Shown here: positions 16,656 through 24,756 of the stretch, one piece after another
Position numbering within the stretch: the stretch's first letter is position 1
Layout: each line of letters opens with the position of its first letter
Assembly: GCF_003970675.1 (NCBI RefSeq)
Contig: NZ_CP034562.1
Span: forward strand, 372,001-436,000
Reading direction: 5' to 3'
Origin: Flammeovirga pectinis
Lineage (GTDB): Bacteria; Bacteroidota; Bacteroidia; Cytophagales; Flammeovirgaceae
Length of the DNA stretch: 64,000 bases
The notes under the pieces: model-generated
Seen by the model: the letters and a program-made list of their open reading frames with translations, nothing else
Database searches by the model: none
What the model was told of the DNA's origin: nothing
Made by a program: the position numbers and the translations under genes

Positions 16656-18227
16656 TTAATTAGGATATTCTTCTCCGAGAATAATTTTTGCTTTTTCTTG
16701 AATGATTTCTTGAACGGTCTTTTTCTCAATTTTACCTTCTAGCCAAGAAATTATATCGAAATACATAAAAGGATATTTTTCGAACTGATCATCTTCTAAA
16801 GGAACAAGAAGATCTCTCAATTGCTTAAATGCCCTCATTAGCTCTTGTTCATTCATATTTCTAGATAACTTTTTCAAGAAACCCATAATATACTTTTGGA
16901 ATTTAAAGAGATTGTCTTTTCGCAACATAAATCGATAGGTAGATTTTACGTAATAGTCTACCAAATCTGTATTGCCCATTTCGTAATGACAGATCAGATT
17001 TACAATACGAGCAAAAACGTGGACATCTTCTCTTACATCCATTTCAAGAGCATCAGAATTAATGATTCTATTTAACCATTTGGATGATAAACGGAAGTCG
17101 TTTGCACCAAAGTATAAACATGCAATTTTATAATAAAGGATTAGACGAGAATGCTTATTAATTTTAGAAATAAAGAACTCTATATTATTTAAAAGTGCAT
17201 TTAACCTTTGAACACCACCCGTAAAATCACCTAACATAAACAAGCGGTTAAACTCATGAATGTAAGAGTATTTAAGCAACTTCATTTTAATGTTCTCACT
17301 TAAATCAACTTTATTCATTAATCGAATTTTACGGAAAAGAGACTTTGTGTTTACAAAATCTTTGTACTTATTCAATTTATACTGACCAATTAATACATTA
17401 TTTATAGCATTAATATAGAGGTCTAACTTGTTGTGAATTATATCATTATCGTTCTCAAAAACAGCTAAATACTTTAAAGCATATTCGTAGCCTTTATCTA
17501 CATTATGAGTAAAATAATAGAAGCCAACATATAGATCGTACAATGATAACTTCTCATTTATAGACAATGTATTTTCATCTATAGATAGCGTGTTATGGTC
17601 TACTAGTTTTATAGCCTGGTTTAGATCTTTTTGAGATTTGACATAACCAACTTTTAGGTAAAAAGCATTAAGTCTAGCAGAAATATTTGAGAATGTATTG
17701 ATATGATTAATTCTATCGTTTACATCTTGAACTTCTTGAATTAATTTATTTACTCTTCTTTGGTTGTGTCTATCTAACGTGTGAGCCAACAAACTCTTTT
17801 CCCAACGTAAGATTTCTAATAAGAGCTCAAGGTGATCACTCTTTTGTGCTTTTTTCTTTGATTTCCTTAAAATATCAGCACATTGATCATACAGACCTCT
17901 ATTGTATAAAAGTTCTGAATGGTCTATCATTTCTCTAATTTCAGCATCTTCCATTTTTGTAAGGTGGAATTGCCTTAAAGCTTGCAATATTCGTTTATAT
18001 AAATGAGCCTTTAAATTAGAGAACTGTGCAGGCTTTAATTCTTTTGTTGAAGCCAATAAAGTGTCTTCATCAAATATCTCTTGTTTGTCTATTAAGTCAA
18101 ATAATAGCATAAACTTTTTAGAAGCATTTGTGTTTGTTTCGTTAGAAACAAGCTTAAAATAGCGCTTCTCACTTCTTGACATCGACTTAATCAGTTGATA
18201 AAGATGATTTGATCTTTCTTTAGGCAT
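16656..18227 (-). CDS. Large alpha-helical (TPR-like) protein, unknown function
   Basis: 523 aa, soluble, almost entirely helical. The N-terminus has the motif SMSRSEKRYFKL, which I know from uncharacterised Bacteroidota proteins of similar size. The rest has irregular 34-40 residue helical pairs (for instance YDQCADILRKSKKKA, KGYEYALKYLAVFEN) like degenerate TPRs. No signal peptide, no catalytic motif. It is a single gene with its own promoter element at 18266. Probably a protein-interaction scaffold; the exact role is unknown. Confidence 0.7.
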   Translation of the reverse strand: MPKERSNHLYQLIKSMSRSEKRYFKLVSNETNTNASKKFMLLFDLIDKQEIFDEDTLLASTKELKPAQFSNLKAHLYKRILQALRQFHLTKMEDAEIREMIDHSELLYNRGLYDQCADILRKSKKKAQKSDHLELLLEILRWEKSLLAHTLDRHNQRRVNKLIQEVQDVNDRINHINTFSNISARLNAFYLKVGYVKSQKDLNQAIKLVDHNTLSIDENTLSINEKLSLYDLYVGFYYFTHNVDKGYEYALKYLAVFENDNDIIHNKLDLYINAINNVLIGQYKLNKYKDFVNTKSLFRKIRLMNKVDLSENIKMKLLKYSYIHEFNRLFMLGDFTGGVQRLNALLNNIEFFISKINKHSRLILYYKIACLYFGANDFRLSSKWLNRIINSDALEMDVREDVHVFARIVNLICHYEMGNTDLVDYYVKSTYRFMLRKDNLFKFQKYIMGFLKKLSRNMNEQELMRAFKQLRDLLVPLEDDQFEKYPFMYFDIISWLEGKIEKKTVQEIIQEKAKIILGEEYPN

Positions 18228-18265
18228 CGTATTTATTATAAACGTTTATAATGCTTATGAATGAT

Positions 18266-18273
18266 CAAATTTA
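18266..18273 (-). promoter_or_regulatory. -7 promoter element for the gene at 16656-18227
   Basis: Minus-strand TAAATTTG matches TAnnTTTG, 38 bp before the ATG. No good -33 TTTG. Confidence 0.45.
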
Positions 18274-18332
18274 CATTCTATTGTAGTTAAATGATAATTA
18301 AACATCGTAAAATGTTATTTTTTTAGTTTTTG

Positions 18333-18404
18333 ATGCTTTTTATCACCTTTTACATTAGCATTATCATAACGATAATAATAATTGTAATTATTTCTAAGAT
18401 ATAA
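18333..18404 (+). CDS. Isoleucine-rich leader peptide upstream of leuA
   Basis: A 23-codon frame, ATG 18333 to TAA 18402, encodes MLFITFYISIIITIIIIVII (first 20 residues) plus SKI: 12 of 23 residues are Ile and one Val, in a row just before the stop. It ends 31 bp before the ATG of leuA, a branched-chain amino acid gene. This is the pattern of attenuator leader peptides such as those of ilv operons. Short stems overlap it: ATTATC/GATAAT (18360-18376) and ACACTT/AAGTGT (18410-18427). No classical U-run terminator was found, so control may act on translation. Too short for ordinary gene callers. Confidence 0.65.
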   Translation: MLFITFYISIIITIIIIVIISKI

Positions 18405-18409
18405 CAGAT

Positions 18410-18427
18410 ACACTTTTAAATAAGTGT
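18410..18427 (+). promoter_or_regulatory. Hairpin between the leader peptide and leuA
   Basis: ACACTT (18410-18415) pairs with AAGTGT (18422-18427). It ends 8 bp before the leuA ATG and starts 6 bp after the leader stop codon, so ribosome position on the leader could open or close it. There is no T run, so it is not a simple terminator. Confidence 0.4.
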
Positions 18428-18435
18428 TAAAGCCT

Positions 18436-19590
18436 ATGAACGATAAAGTATTTATTTTCGACACAACATTACGAGATGGAGAACAGGTACCTGGTTGCCG
18501 TTTAGACACCGCTGAAAAGCTAGTAATTGCACGTGCCCTCGAAAATCTAGGCGTTGATATTATAGAAGCTGGTTTTCCAATTTCAAGTCCTGGTGACTTT
18601 GAAGCTGTGAACCAAATTGCAAGGGTAATACAAAATACAACTGTTTGCGGTTTAACAAGAGCCGTTAGAAAAGATATTGAAGTAGCAGCAGAAGCTTTAA
18701 AGCCTGCAAAACGACCAAGAATCCATACAGGAATTGGTACTTCAGATCAGCATATATTTACAAAATTGAGACTTGATAGAGATCAAGTAATCGAAAAAGG
18801 AGTTGCAGCTGTAAAATTAGCGAAAACATTTGTTGAAGATGTTGAGTTTTATGCAGAGGATGCAGGTAGAACTGATAACGAGTATTTGGCTCGAGTCATT
18901 GAATCTGTAATTGCAGCAGGTGCTACAGTAGTAAATATTCCTGATACAACAGGTTATTGTATTCCCGAGGAATATGGTGCGAAAATCAAATTCTTAAAAG
19001 AGAACGTAAAAAATATAGATAAAGCTATTATTTCAACACACTGCCATAACGATTTAGGTATGGCTACAGCTAATTCTTTAGCTGGTGTAAGTAATGGTGC
19101 TCGCCAAATTGAATGTACTGTAAATGGTATTGGTGAGCGTGCTGGTAATACTTCTATGGAAGAAGTAGTAATGGCAATGAGAAAGCATAACATGCTGAAT
19201 TTTGAAACTGCTATTCATACTCAAAAGATTTATGAAATTAGTCGTTTAGTATCAGACACGATGCGTATGCCTATTCAACCTAACAAAGCAATTGTTGGTG
19301 ATAATGCATTCTCACATTCATCTGGAATACACCAAGATGGTGTAATTAAAAGCAGAGACAACTATGAGATTATTGACCCTGCAGAAGTAGGTGTTTCACA
19401 ATCTTCTATTGTTTTAACTGCCAGAAGTGGTAGAGCAGCACTTTTCTATCGTGTTCAAAAATTAGGTCATACATTAGGCCACGATGAATTAGAGCTTGCT
19501 TATCAAGAGTTCGTTAAAATGGCAGATACTTTACAGACTGTCGAAGATGAGCATCTTGAGAAATTACTTCAACTTGTAAAAGTAGCATAG
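18436..19590 (+). CDS. leuA: 2-isopropylmalate synthase, short form
   Basis: 384 aa from ATG 18436; the GTG at 18424 overlaps the upstream hairpin and adds four residues not expected in the family. Motifs: [14 protein letters not shown] (catalytic Arg and Asp), [29 protein letters not shown] (metal-binding His-x-His), [30 protein letters not shown]. It condenses acetyl-CoA with 2-oxoisovalerate, the first step of leucine synthesis. The C-terminal allosteric domain (~120 residues) of long LeuA proteins is missing, so leucine feedback through it is not possible. No leuB, leuC, leuD or ilv gene is adjacent. It follows an Ile-rich leader peptide. A citramalate synthase is a less likely alternative. 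Confidence 0.88.
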   Translation: MNDKVFIFDTTLRDGEQVPGCRLDTAEKLVIARALENLGVDIIEAGFPISSPGDFEAVNQIARVIQNTTVCGLTRAVRKDIEVAAEALKPAKRPRIHTGIGTSDQHIFTKLRLDRDQVIEKGVAAVKLAKTFVEDVEFYAEDAGRTDNEYLARVIESVIAAGATVVNIPDTTGYCIPEEYGAKIKFLKENVKNIDKAIISTHCHNDLGMATANSLAGVSNGARQIECTVNGIGERAGNTSMEEVVMAMRKHNMLNFETAIHTQKIYEISRLVSDTMRMPIQPNKAIVGDNAFSHSSGIHQDGVIKSRDNYEIIDPAEVGVSQSSIVLTARSGRAALFYRVQKLGHTLGHDELELAYQEFVKMADTLQTVEDEHLEKLLQLVKVA

Positions 19591-19675
19591 TCTACATCAC
19601 AAGTACTAAAAAGAATTTATGTTTATATGTGTTTATATATGGTTTAAAACCATTTATGGTTAGTATGTGGTAAGT

Positions 19676-19707
19676 GCGGCTTCCGTTTGGAGGCCGTTCT
19701 TTTTTTG
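19676..19707 (+). terminator. Terminator after leuA
   Basis: GCGGCTTCC (19676-19684) pairs with GGAGGCCGT (19689-19697), loop GTTT, followed by a T tract. It shows leuA is transcribed without a downstream partner. Confidence 0.9.
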
Positions 19708-19801
19708 CCTAAAAATTAATATGTTAATACGATTGAACCAAATTGGCTGATAATTAGCATCGTATGTCTTAAGAATATACAAAAACAAAATTATTATTCT
19801 T

Positions 19802-20461
19802 ATGAAAAAAATATTAATACTTTCAGTTTTAGCCTTCAATTTATTTTCATGTAAAGAAAAAGAAGAACTAAAGCCTATTATTAAGGAAGATAAGGTAATA
19901 CTTGTTGATCAAGTTTCAGATGTCAAATCAGAAGATGAAACTGACAAAACTGAAGTAAAAAAAATAGACACAAAAAAAGAAACTTCTACTGATAAAAAGA
20001 CAGTAAAGCCAAGTGAGCAAAAGAAAAAAGATACATCAAATAAAGTAGTAAATACGCATAAACCTGTTTCAGCTACTGCAGTTACTAAGACATCTAAGAA
20101 ACGTATTTTAAGTTCAAGTGGACAAGCAATTTTTGTAGATGGATCATCTAATGCAAATAACCTAACTGCTGATCAGTATTTTATTTTGAAAAATCAAGCT
20201 GAAAAGGATGCTAAAATTAGAGAAAAGAATCTTACAAAAGCTAAAGAAAGAGGAGTTGTTCTAAGAAACTTAAAAGTTGAGTTAGAAGATTTAAAAAAGA
20301 ATAAAGCTGATCAATTAATTATAGATAGTAAGACACAAGAATATAATAAAATTAATATTCAAGTATTGCAAATAGCTGTAGCTATTAAGTTATTAGATGA
20401 CAGTAATACTTCACAAAAATCTTTGACTAGGTTAATTATAATGTATGGCATTACCGAATAA
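19802..20461 (+). CDS. Lysine-rich putative lipoprotein
   Basis: 219 aa. Short lipoprotein signal peptide with lipobox LFSC (Cys17), acidic residues after it (KEKEEL), then a Lys/Asp/Thr-rich disordered region (~25-105) and a C-terminal coiled coil (~125-195) with NQAEKDAKIREKNLTKAKER. Not recognised beyond this. The disordered linker suggests a spacer between membrane and a helical head. Single-gene unit with a strong terminator at 20490. Confidence 0.7.
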   Translation: MKKILILSVLAFNLFSCKEKEELKPIIKEDKVILVDQVSDVKSEDETDKTEVKKIDTKKETSTDKKTVKPSEQKKKDTSNKVVNTHKPVSATAVTKTSKKRILSSSGQAIFVDGSSNANNLTADQYFILKNQAEKDAKIREKNLTKAKERGVVLRNLKVELEDLKKNKADQLIIDSKTQEYNKINIQVLQIAVAIKLLDDSNTSQKSLTRLIIMYGITE

Positions 20462-20889
20462 TAAAGCAACGAAAAATCTTTTATAAAAGAACACCTACTA
20501 TTAAGATATGGATTATTCCAAACCTTGATAGTAGGTGTTTTTTGTTGCTGATAACCTTAAGACTCACTAAAAATAAACCTGTTTTTTAGCAGGTTTATAT
20601 CTGTTTAAAAAGAGCTAGGTTACTGTAAATCATCATGAGTTTAGTAAATGGCACCCATTATATTTGTAATGTAATAAAGAGAAAGTAATACATTCATTTC
20701 ATATTAAATATAAAACAGCACCGATAAGCAGTTTACTTTAGTGTTCACCTATTTTTCTTATCGGTAATTTAAAAGTGTACTATTAATACCAATTCAATTA
20801 TTAAACTAACCTATTATCAACTTATAGTTCCAATTAGTGTAATCTTACTTTATAAATGACATTCTTTTATTTTAAGAGGATGTCATTTT
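20462..20889. other. Intergenic region, 428 bp
   Basis: It contains the terminator of the lipoprotein gene (20490-20544), a hairpin ATAAACCTG/CAGGTTTAT (20573-20598) without T run, and a hairpin at 20854-20888 at the end of the minus-strand gene. In the AT-rich stretch 20600-20850 I see no gene, no consensus promoter and no RNA that I can recognise. Confidence 0.5.
20490..20544 (+). terminator. Terminator after the lipoprotein gene
   Basis: AACACCTACTATTAAG (20490-20505) pairs with CTTGATAGTAGGTGTT (20524-20539), one G-U pair, followed by T run to 20543. Confidence 0.85.
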
Positions 20890-20890
20890 T
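20854..20890. terminator. Hairpin at the end of the SpoIIAA-like gene
   Basis: AAATGACATTC (20854-20864) pairs with GGATGTCATTT (20878-20888), followed on the plus strand by a T tract. The minus-strand gene ends at 20890, but the U tract on that strand is poor. Confidence 0.5.
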
Positions 20891-21636
20891 TATTTAATGT
20901 TAAGCCATGTAGTAGCTCTAACTTTATCATTTTTAGAAAAATATTCTATGTTAACACCAGGTGTTAAAACATCTCCTACGCGAGTAAGAATATCCATCCA
21001 ATCACTATTACCAATAATGGCAATTTTATTTAATTTACTGTAATATTTAATCCCTGTTTTAAAATCATCCCATACAGAAGCAATAGAAGAATATCCTTCA
21101 AAACCAGCGAATTCTAAATATAAATTTAAAGGTTTTTCTGAATTGATTTGTTGAAAGAATTCATTATCAATTGCAACGTATTCTTGAGGGGTAATTTTGC
21201 CCGTTAATTTATAAGCTAAAAAGTTATCTCCAGCATCAGTTTCTATCTTTTTGATACCTGGAACAAATGCCTCTTCTTTTTGTAAAAGCCAGATCAATGC
21301 GTTATCTCGGTCTTCGGAACTAAAATATTTAATAGGAATATTTGGAAGGATAAAATCTGCCAATCCAGATATGTTTTTAAGCCAATCCATATCGCCTATA
21401 ATGGCATATTTTGCGACAACTTGAGTCGCTTTTATTTTTTTCTGAATAGCATCAAAAAAACTTTTATAACTATCTATTCCATCAATATTTTTTATTTCTC
21501 CTAGAAGTTTAACTTTTCCTGCTTCAGCTTTAAGAGTTAATGCATCGTAAAATTGATTAATGCCTTCTCTATCTATTTCACCATCAACTGTAAAGCCTAA
21601 TACTTGTGCACCTAAAGATGTGTTAATTGTAATCAT
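20890..21636 (-). CDS. Tandem SpoIIAA-like (STAS-related) protein
   Basis: 248 aa made of two copies of a ~120-residue SpoIIAA-like domain (PF11964 type). Each copy ends alike: AIIGDMDWLKNISGLADFIL...IKYFSSEDRDNALIWL (~90-117) and AIIGNSDWMDILTRVGDVL...IEYFSKNDKVRATTWL (~218-246). Most members have one domain, so this is an internal duplication. It is soluble and lacks a signal peptide. Such proteins are thought to bind lipids or small ligands; the role here is unknown. It diverges from the amine oxidase gene at 21763. Confidence 0.75.
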   Translation of the reverse strand: MITINTSLGAQVLGFTVDGEIDREGINQFYDALTLKAEAGKVKLLGEIKNIDGIDSYKSFFDAIQKKIKATQVVAKYAIIGDMDWLKNISGLADFILPNIPIKYFSSEDRDNALIWLLQKEEAFVPGIKKIETDAGDNFLAYKLTGKITPQEYVAIDNEFFQQINSEKPLNLYLEFAGFEGYSSIASVWDDFKTGIKYYSKLNKIAIIGNSDWMDILTRVGDVLTPGVNIEYFSKNDKVRATTWLNIK

Positions 21637-21762
21637 ATAATTTTAAATTTTTATGGATGTTTTACTGAATATACGTGATATTCTAACGAGGGATGCGTTA
21701 TTTCTAATTTTTTTATAGTACTAGTTTTACTAATTTCAGTTCATCAATTAAATCAGATAAAA

Positions 21763-23010
21763 ATGAAAGTAGCAATAATAGGTGGAGGGGTAGCTGGATT
21801 GTATGCAGCATCAATTCTAAAAGATAGAAATTATACTGTTCAATTATTCGAAGCAACCGACCGATTAGGAGGTAGAATATATACAAAACAATTACATGAA
21901 CATCAATTTATAGAATTAGGAGCCGCTGAAATTCATGGTAAATCTGCAGTTATACATGAAATGTTAACGCATCTAGGACAAAAATTAGAGCCTATTGTAG
22001 GAGATGAATTTGTTTGGTTTAATAAACACCTAATAGATACGGAACGCTTACTTGATTTACCATCGATAATACAAGAAATATTTAATTATTTCGAGAATAT
22101 AGATTTAGAAACTTTTGATGGAACAGTTCTTCAAGCATTAAAACAAAAAGGGCTTTATAATGCACAAGTGCGCCATATTATTAGGGGTATTTTGAGTGAG
22201 TATAGTACTGATGCAGAAAAAGCACATGCGTTTTCATTAGGAGAAGATGAATGGAGATGGTCTTCTGGTGATAGAAACTATTTTAGTTGGGGAAAATATA
22301 GTGATGCTGTAGATTTTTTCGTGAAGAAATTAAAAAGTAATATTTTCACTTCTTCTGCAGTTGTGGATGTCAATTATTTAGAGAATAATGTACAGTTGCT
22401 TCTACATGATGGAACTGTTCATACTTTTGATAAAGTGATTATTACAGCATCTTTAGGAGCATTAAAAGAGAAAAAAATAAACTTCACTCCAGTATTACCT
22501 CAAAATAAACTAATTGCTATAGAAACTTTAGGTTTTGGTAAAGGTAGAAAGTTATTTATAGAATTTAATTCGCCATTCTGGGAAGAAGATACTGTAGAAA
22601 TAATTGGAGGAGAAAAATGTCCAATGTATTTAATTAGACCTTCTCACCCTAACCACATCGTAGCATTTTTAATGGGAGATGCCTCTGAAGAATTTAACCA
22701 GTTAAATGACGATGAATTAGCTGAAATATTAATCAATGAGCTTGATGAAATGTATCCAAAACAGCAAGTAATGGTATTATATAAAAGTCATTTTGGTCAA
22801 GATTGGAGTAAACAACAATACACTTGTGGAACATATTCTTTTGCTACAAAAAATGCAAACGAGCATAGAGCTGCACTTAAAGAACCTATCAATAATAAAA
22901 TATTCTTTATAGGGGAGGCATGCCATACTAACGGACATGTAGCTACGGTACATGGTGCTATGGAAACTGCAGAAGAAGTTGTGGAAAATTACTTTGCAAT
23001 AAATGTATGA
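21763..23010 (+). CDS. FAD-dependent amine oxidase
   Basis: 415 aa. N-terminal dinucleotide-binding motif VAIIGGGVAGLYAAS, the second FAD motif LFEATDRLGGRIYT (~residues 29-43), and a C-terminal FAD-binding segment IFFIGEACHTNGHVATVHGAMETAEE typical of flavin amine oxidases (monoamine, putrescine or protoporphyrinogen type). No signal peptide. It oxidises an amine with O2 as acceptor by family knowledge; the substrate is not known. A DUF2911 gene follows 49 bp downstream and may be co-transcribed. Confidence 0.85.
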   Translation: MKVAIIGGGVAGLYAASILKDRNYTVQLFEATDRLGGRIYTKQLHEHQFIELGAAEIHGKSAVIHEMLTHLGQKLEPIVGDEFVWFNKHLIDTERLLDLPSIIQEIFNYFENIDLETFDGTVLQALKQKGLYNAQVRHIIRGILSEYSTDAEKAHAFSLGEDEWRWSSGDRNYFSWGKYSDAVDFFVKKLKSNIFTSSAVVDVNYLENNVQLLLHDGTVHTFDKVIITASLGALKEKKINFTPVLPQNKLIAIETLGFGKGRKLFIEFNSPFWEEDTVEIIGGEKCPMYLIRPSHPNHIVAFLMGDASEEFNQLNDDELAEILINELDEMYPKQQVMVLYKSHFGQDWSKQQYTCGTYSFATKNANEHRAALKEPINNKIFFIGEACHTNGHVATVHGAMETAEEVVENYFAINV

Positions 23011-23059
23011 TTTTTGTTAATAGATAGATATTAACTAAATACTAAAAACATCCAATCTG

Positions 23060-23623
23060 ATGAGAAAAGCTTTTAAAATATTTATTGGTGTTGTAATAGC
23101 ATTGGTTTTATTAATCTATGCAGGGCAATACTTTATGATTAAAGAGACAAAAAAACATAGTCCTAAAGTAGAAGAAAGTTATGCTTTTGGCACTACAGAA
23201 ATCAATATTTCGTATTGCTCACCTTTTAAAAAAGGAAGAATAATTTTTGGTAACTTAGTTCCATACGGTCATGTTTGGAGAACTGGAGCTAATGGACCTA
23301 CTGTAATCTCAACAAATGTAGATTTAGAAATTAATGGTAAAATATTACCTGCAGGAGAATATACTTTATGGACCATCCCAGAATCTGATCATTGGCAAGT
23401 AATCTTTAATTCTAAAATAAATGATTGGGGAGTACAATTTGGAGGTAAAGCAAGTAGAGATGCTACTTTTGATGTACTAGAGGTAACTCAAAGTGTAAAA
23501 TACTTAGATACTTCTGTAGAAAGTTTTAAAATTTGGGTGGATGCCGATTCGGAAAAAGAAGCGTATTATTTGCATTTTTCTTGGGATAAAATTCAGGTAG
23601 ATCTAACAATGAACAAACAGTAG
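23060..23623 (+). CDS. DUF2911 family protein, membrane-anchored
   Basis: 187 aa. One N-terminal hydrophobic segment (~5-22) anchors or exports the protein; the rest is a beta-rich DUF2911 domain with YCSPFKKGR, VPYGHVWRTGANGPT and GEYTLWTIPES, motifs I know from this Bacteroidota family. Function of the family is unknown. It follows the amine oxidase gene and is closed by the terminator at 23671. Confidence 0.85.
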   Translation: MRKAFKIFIGVVIALVLLIYAGQYFMIKETKKHSPKVEESYAFGTTEINISYCSPFKKGRIIFGNLVPYGHVWRTGANGPTVISTNVDLEINGKILPAGEYTLWTIPESDHWQVIFNSKINDWGVQFGGKASRDATFDVLEVTQSVKYLDTSVESFKIWVDADSEKEAYYLHFSWDKIQVDLTMNKQ

Positions 23624-23670
23624 GTTAGAAAGTTTGTAAGACAAAAATAATAGTCTAAAAATTATAATTT

Positions 23671-23718
23671 GAGGCAATTCTTTTACTTTATTACACAAAG
23701 TGAAAGGATTGCCTCTTT
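23671..23718 (+). terminator. Terminator after the DUF2911 gene
   Basis: A long stem: GAGGCAATTC (23671-23680) pairs with GGATTGCCTC (23706-23715), extended by TTTTACTTT/AAAGTGAAA, followed by a T-rich stretch. Confidence 0.8.
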
Positions 23719-23852
23719 GTATTTGTACTTTTTCAAAAGTAATTAGTATATTATATTAGATTTTAATCAAATCACTTAAGTTTTCTGATAAATACAATAG
23801 GATTATATAGAGAACTTTTTGACAAATGAACCAACGTATTTAAGTGAATAAA

Positions 23853-24494
23853 ATGACAACGGCAAAGATTACTTTAGAAGAATATCTTAATAATAAAAAG
23901 GTAAAGTTTTTAAGAATACCTAGAATATTTAAAGATGGTTCTCGTGTTATTGGAGCAATGTGGGAAGCAATTGAGGGAATTGAAGAGTTTCAAGAAAAAG
24001 GTGACCCGTCTCAATTATTTATTCGTTTATACTTTGATGAACAGGAAAATAGCATTTTAATGCAAGAGACAAGGTTTGCAATGTCTATGGTATTTCCTGT
24101 TAAAGTTGATGGTGATTTGGTTACAATTGATTTATTGGATTTCATGAGTGCATTAAGAAAATTTGCTCAGAAGTTACCTGTAGAGAGAGAACCTATTGCT
24201 GAGATTTTAGAATTTATATTGTACTCATGTTATTATGGCTATGATAATAAAAGTGCTGAAATTTTAGCTAAGAAAATCTCTAATGCAGCCTATTTAAATG
24301 GTAAGGGTGAAACTGATGAGGAAGGATTTCATGAGATTGTAAATGCACTATATGAACCTCCTAAGGAGTTTTTTGTCGATAAATATGTCGATGGGAAGAT
24401 TCTAGAAATAATTGAAGTTCAAGAGCAAGTGTATGACAATTTACCTGCTGTTTTATGGATATTACGTAAACATATTGTTCAAGATAGAAGTTAG
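23853..24494 (+). CDS. Hypothetical protein, 213 aa
   Basis: Not recognised. Soluble, acidic, no signal peptide. The N-terminal half looks alpha/beta (KITLEEYLNNKKVKFLRIPRIF), the C-terminal half helical (EPIAEILEFILYSCYYGYDN). The ATG at 23853 is chosen over an in-frame GTG at 23844. It is followed after 16 bp by a second unknown gene on the same strand, so the two form a likely pair. Confidence 0.65.
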   Translation: MTTAKITLEEYLNNKKVKFLRIPRIFKDGSRVIGAMWEAIEGIEEFQEKGDPSQLFIRLYFDEQENSILMQETRFAMSMVFPVKVDGDLVTIDLLDFMSALRKFAQKLPVEREPIAEILEFILYSCYYGYDNKSAEILAKKISNAAYLNGKGETDEEGFHEIVNALYEPPKEFFVDKYVDGKILEIIEVQEQVYDNLPAVLWILRKHIVQDRS

Positions 24495-24510
24495 GTTAAT
24501 TAATAATCCA

Positions 24511-24750
24511 ATGATAGAATTATCAAAAAAAGACAAAGATTTGAGCTTATCAATAGCTGATGTATTGATTAATGCTCAGGGAATGCAATCAGAAGAAGAA
24601 GTAGAAGATTTACCAAAAGATCAGTTATTACAATTGATAAAAAGTGAAGGTGCAACGGAAGCTGTTTCTGATGTTTATTTAAGAACTTTTAGAGGGATTC
24701 TTAAGTTTGATGTAGCTTATCTGCTTCGTTCAAATAGATGCTGCTCTTAG
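24511..24750 (+). CDS. Hypothetical small protein, 79 aa, C-terminal CC
   Basis: Not recognised. The frame is open further upstream inside the previous gene, but ATG 24511, 16 bp after that gene, gives a coherent acidic helical protein (MIELSKKDKDLSLSIADVL). It contains a segment EEEVEDLPKDQLLQLIKSEG and ends RSNRCCS, an unusual two-cysteine tail. It is likely co-transcribed with 23853. The convergent T9SS gene ends 6 bp away, leaving no room for a terminator. Confidence 0.6.
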   Translation: MIELSKKDKDLSLSIADVLINAQGMQSEEEVEDLPKDQLLQLIKSEGATEAVSDVYLRTFRGILKFDVAYLLRSNRCCS

Positions 24751-24756
24751 TATTTT

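Noticed and set aside
18424-18435. GTG start of leuA at 18424
   Set aside because: It lies within the hairpin and adds four residues absent from the family start; ATG 18436 fits.
20573-20598. Hairpin ATAAACCTG/CAGGTTTAT as terminator
   Set aside because: No T run follows on either strand; the real terminator of the gene is at 20490.
24412-24510. Longer frame for the 79-aa gene, starting inside the previous gene
   Set aside because: The first 33 residues are out-of-frame shadow of the upstream gene; the ATG at 24511 is just after it.
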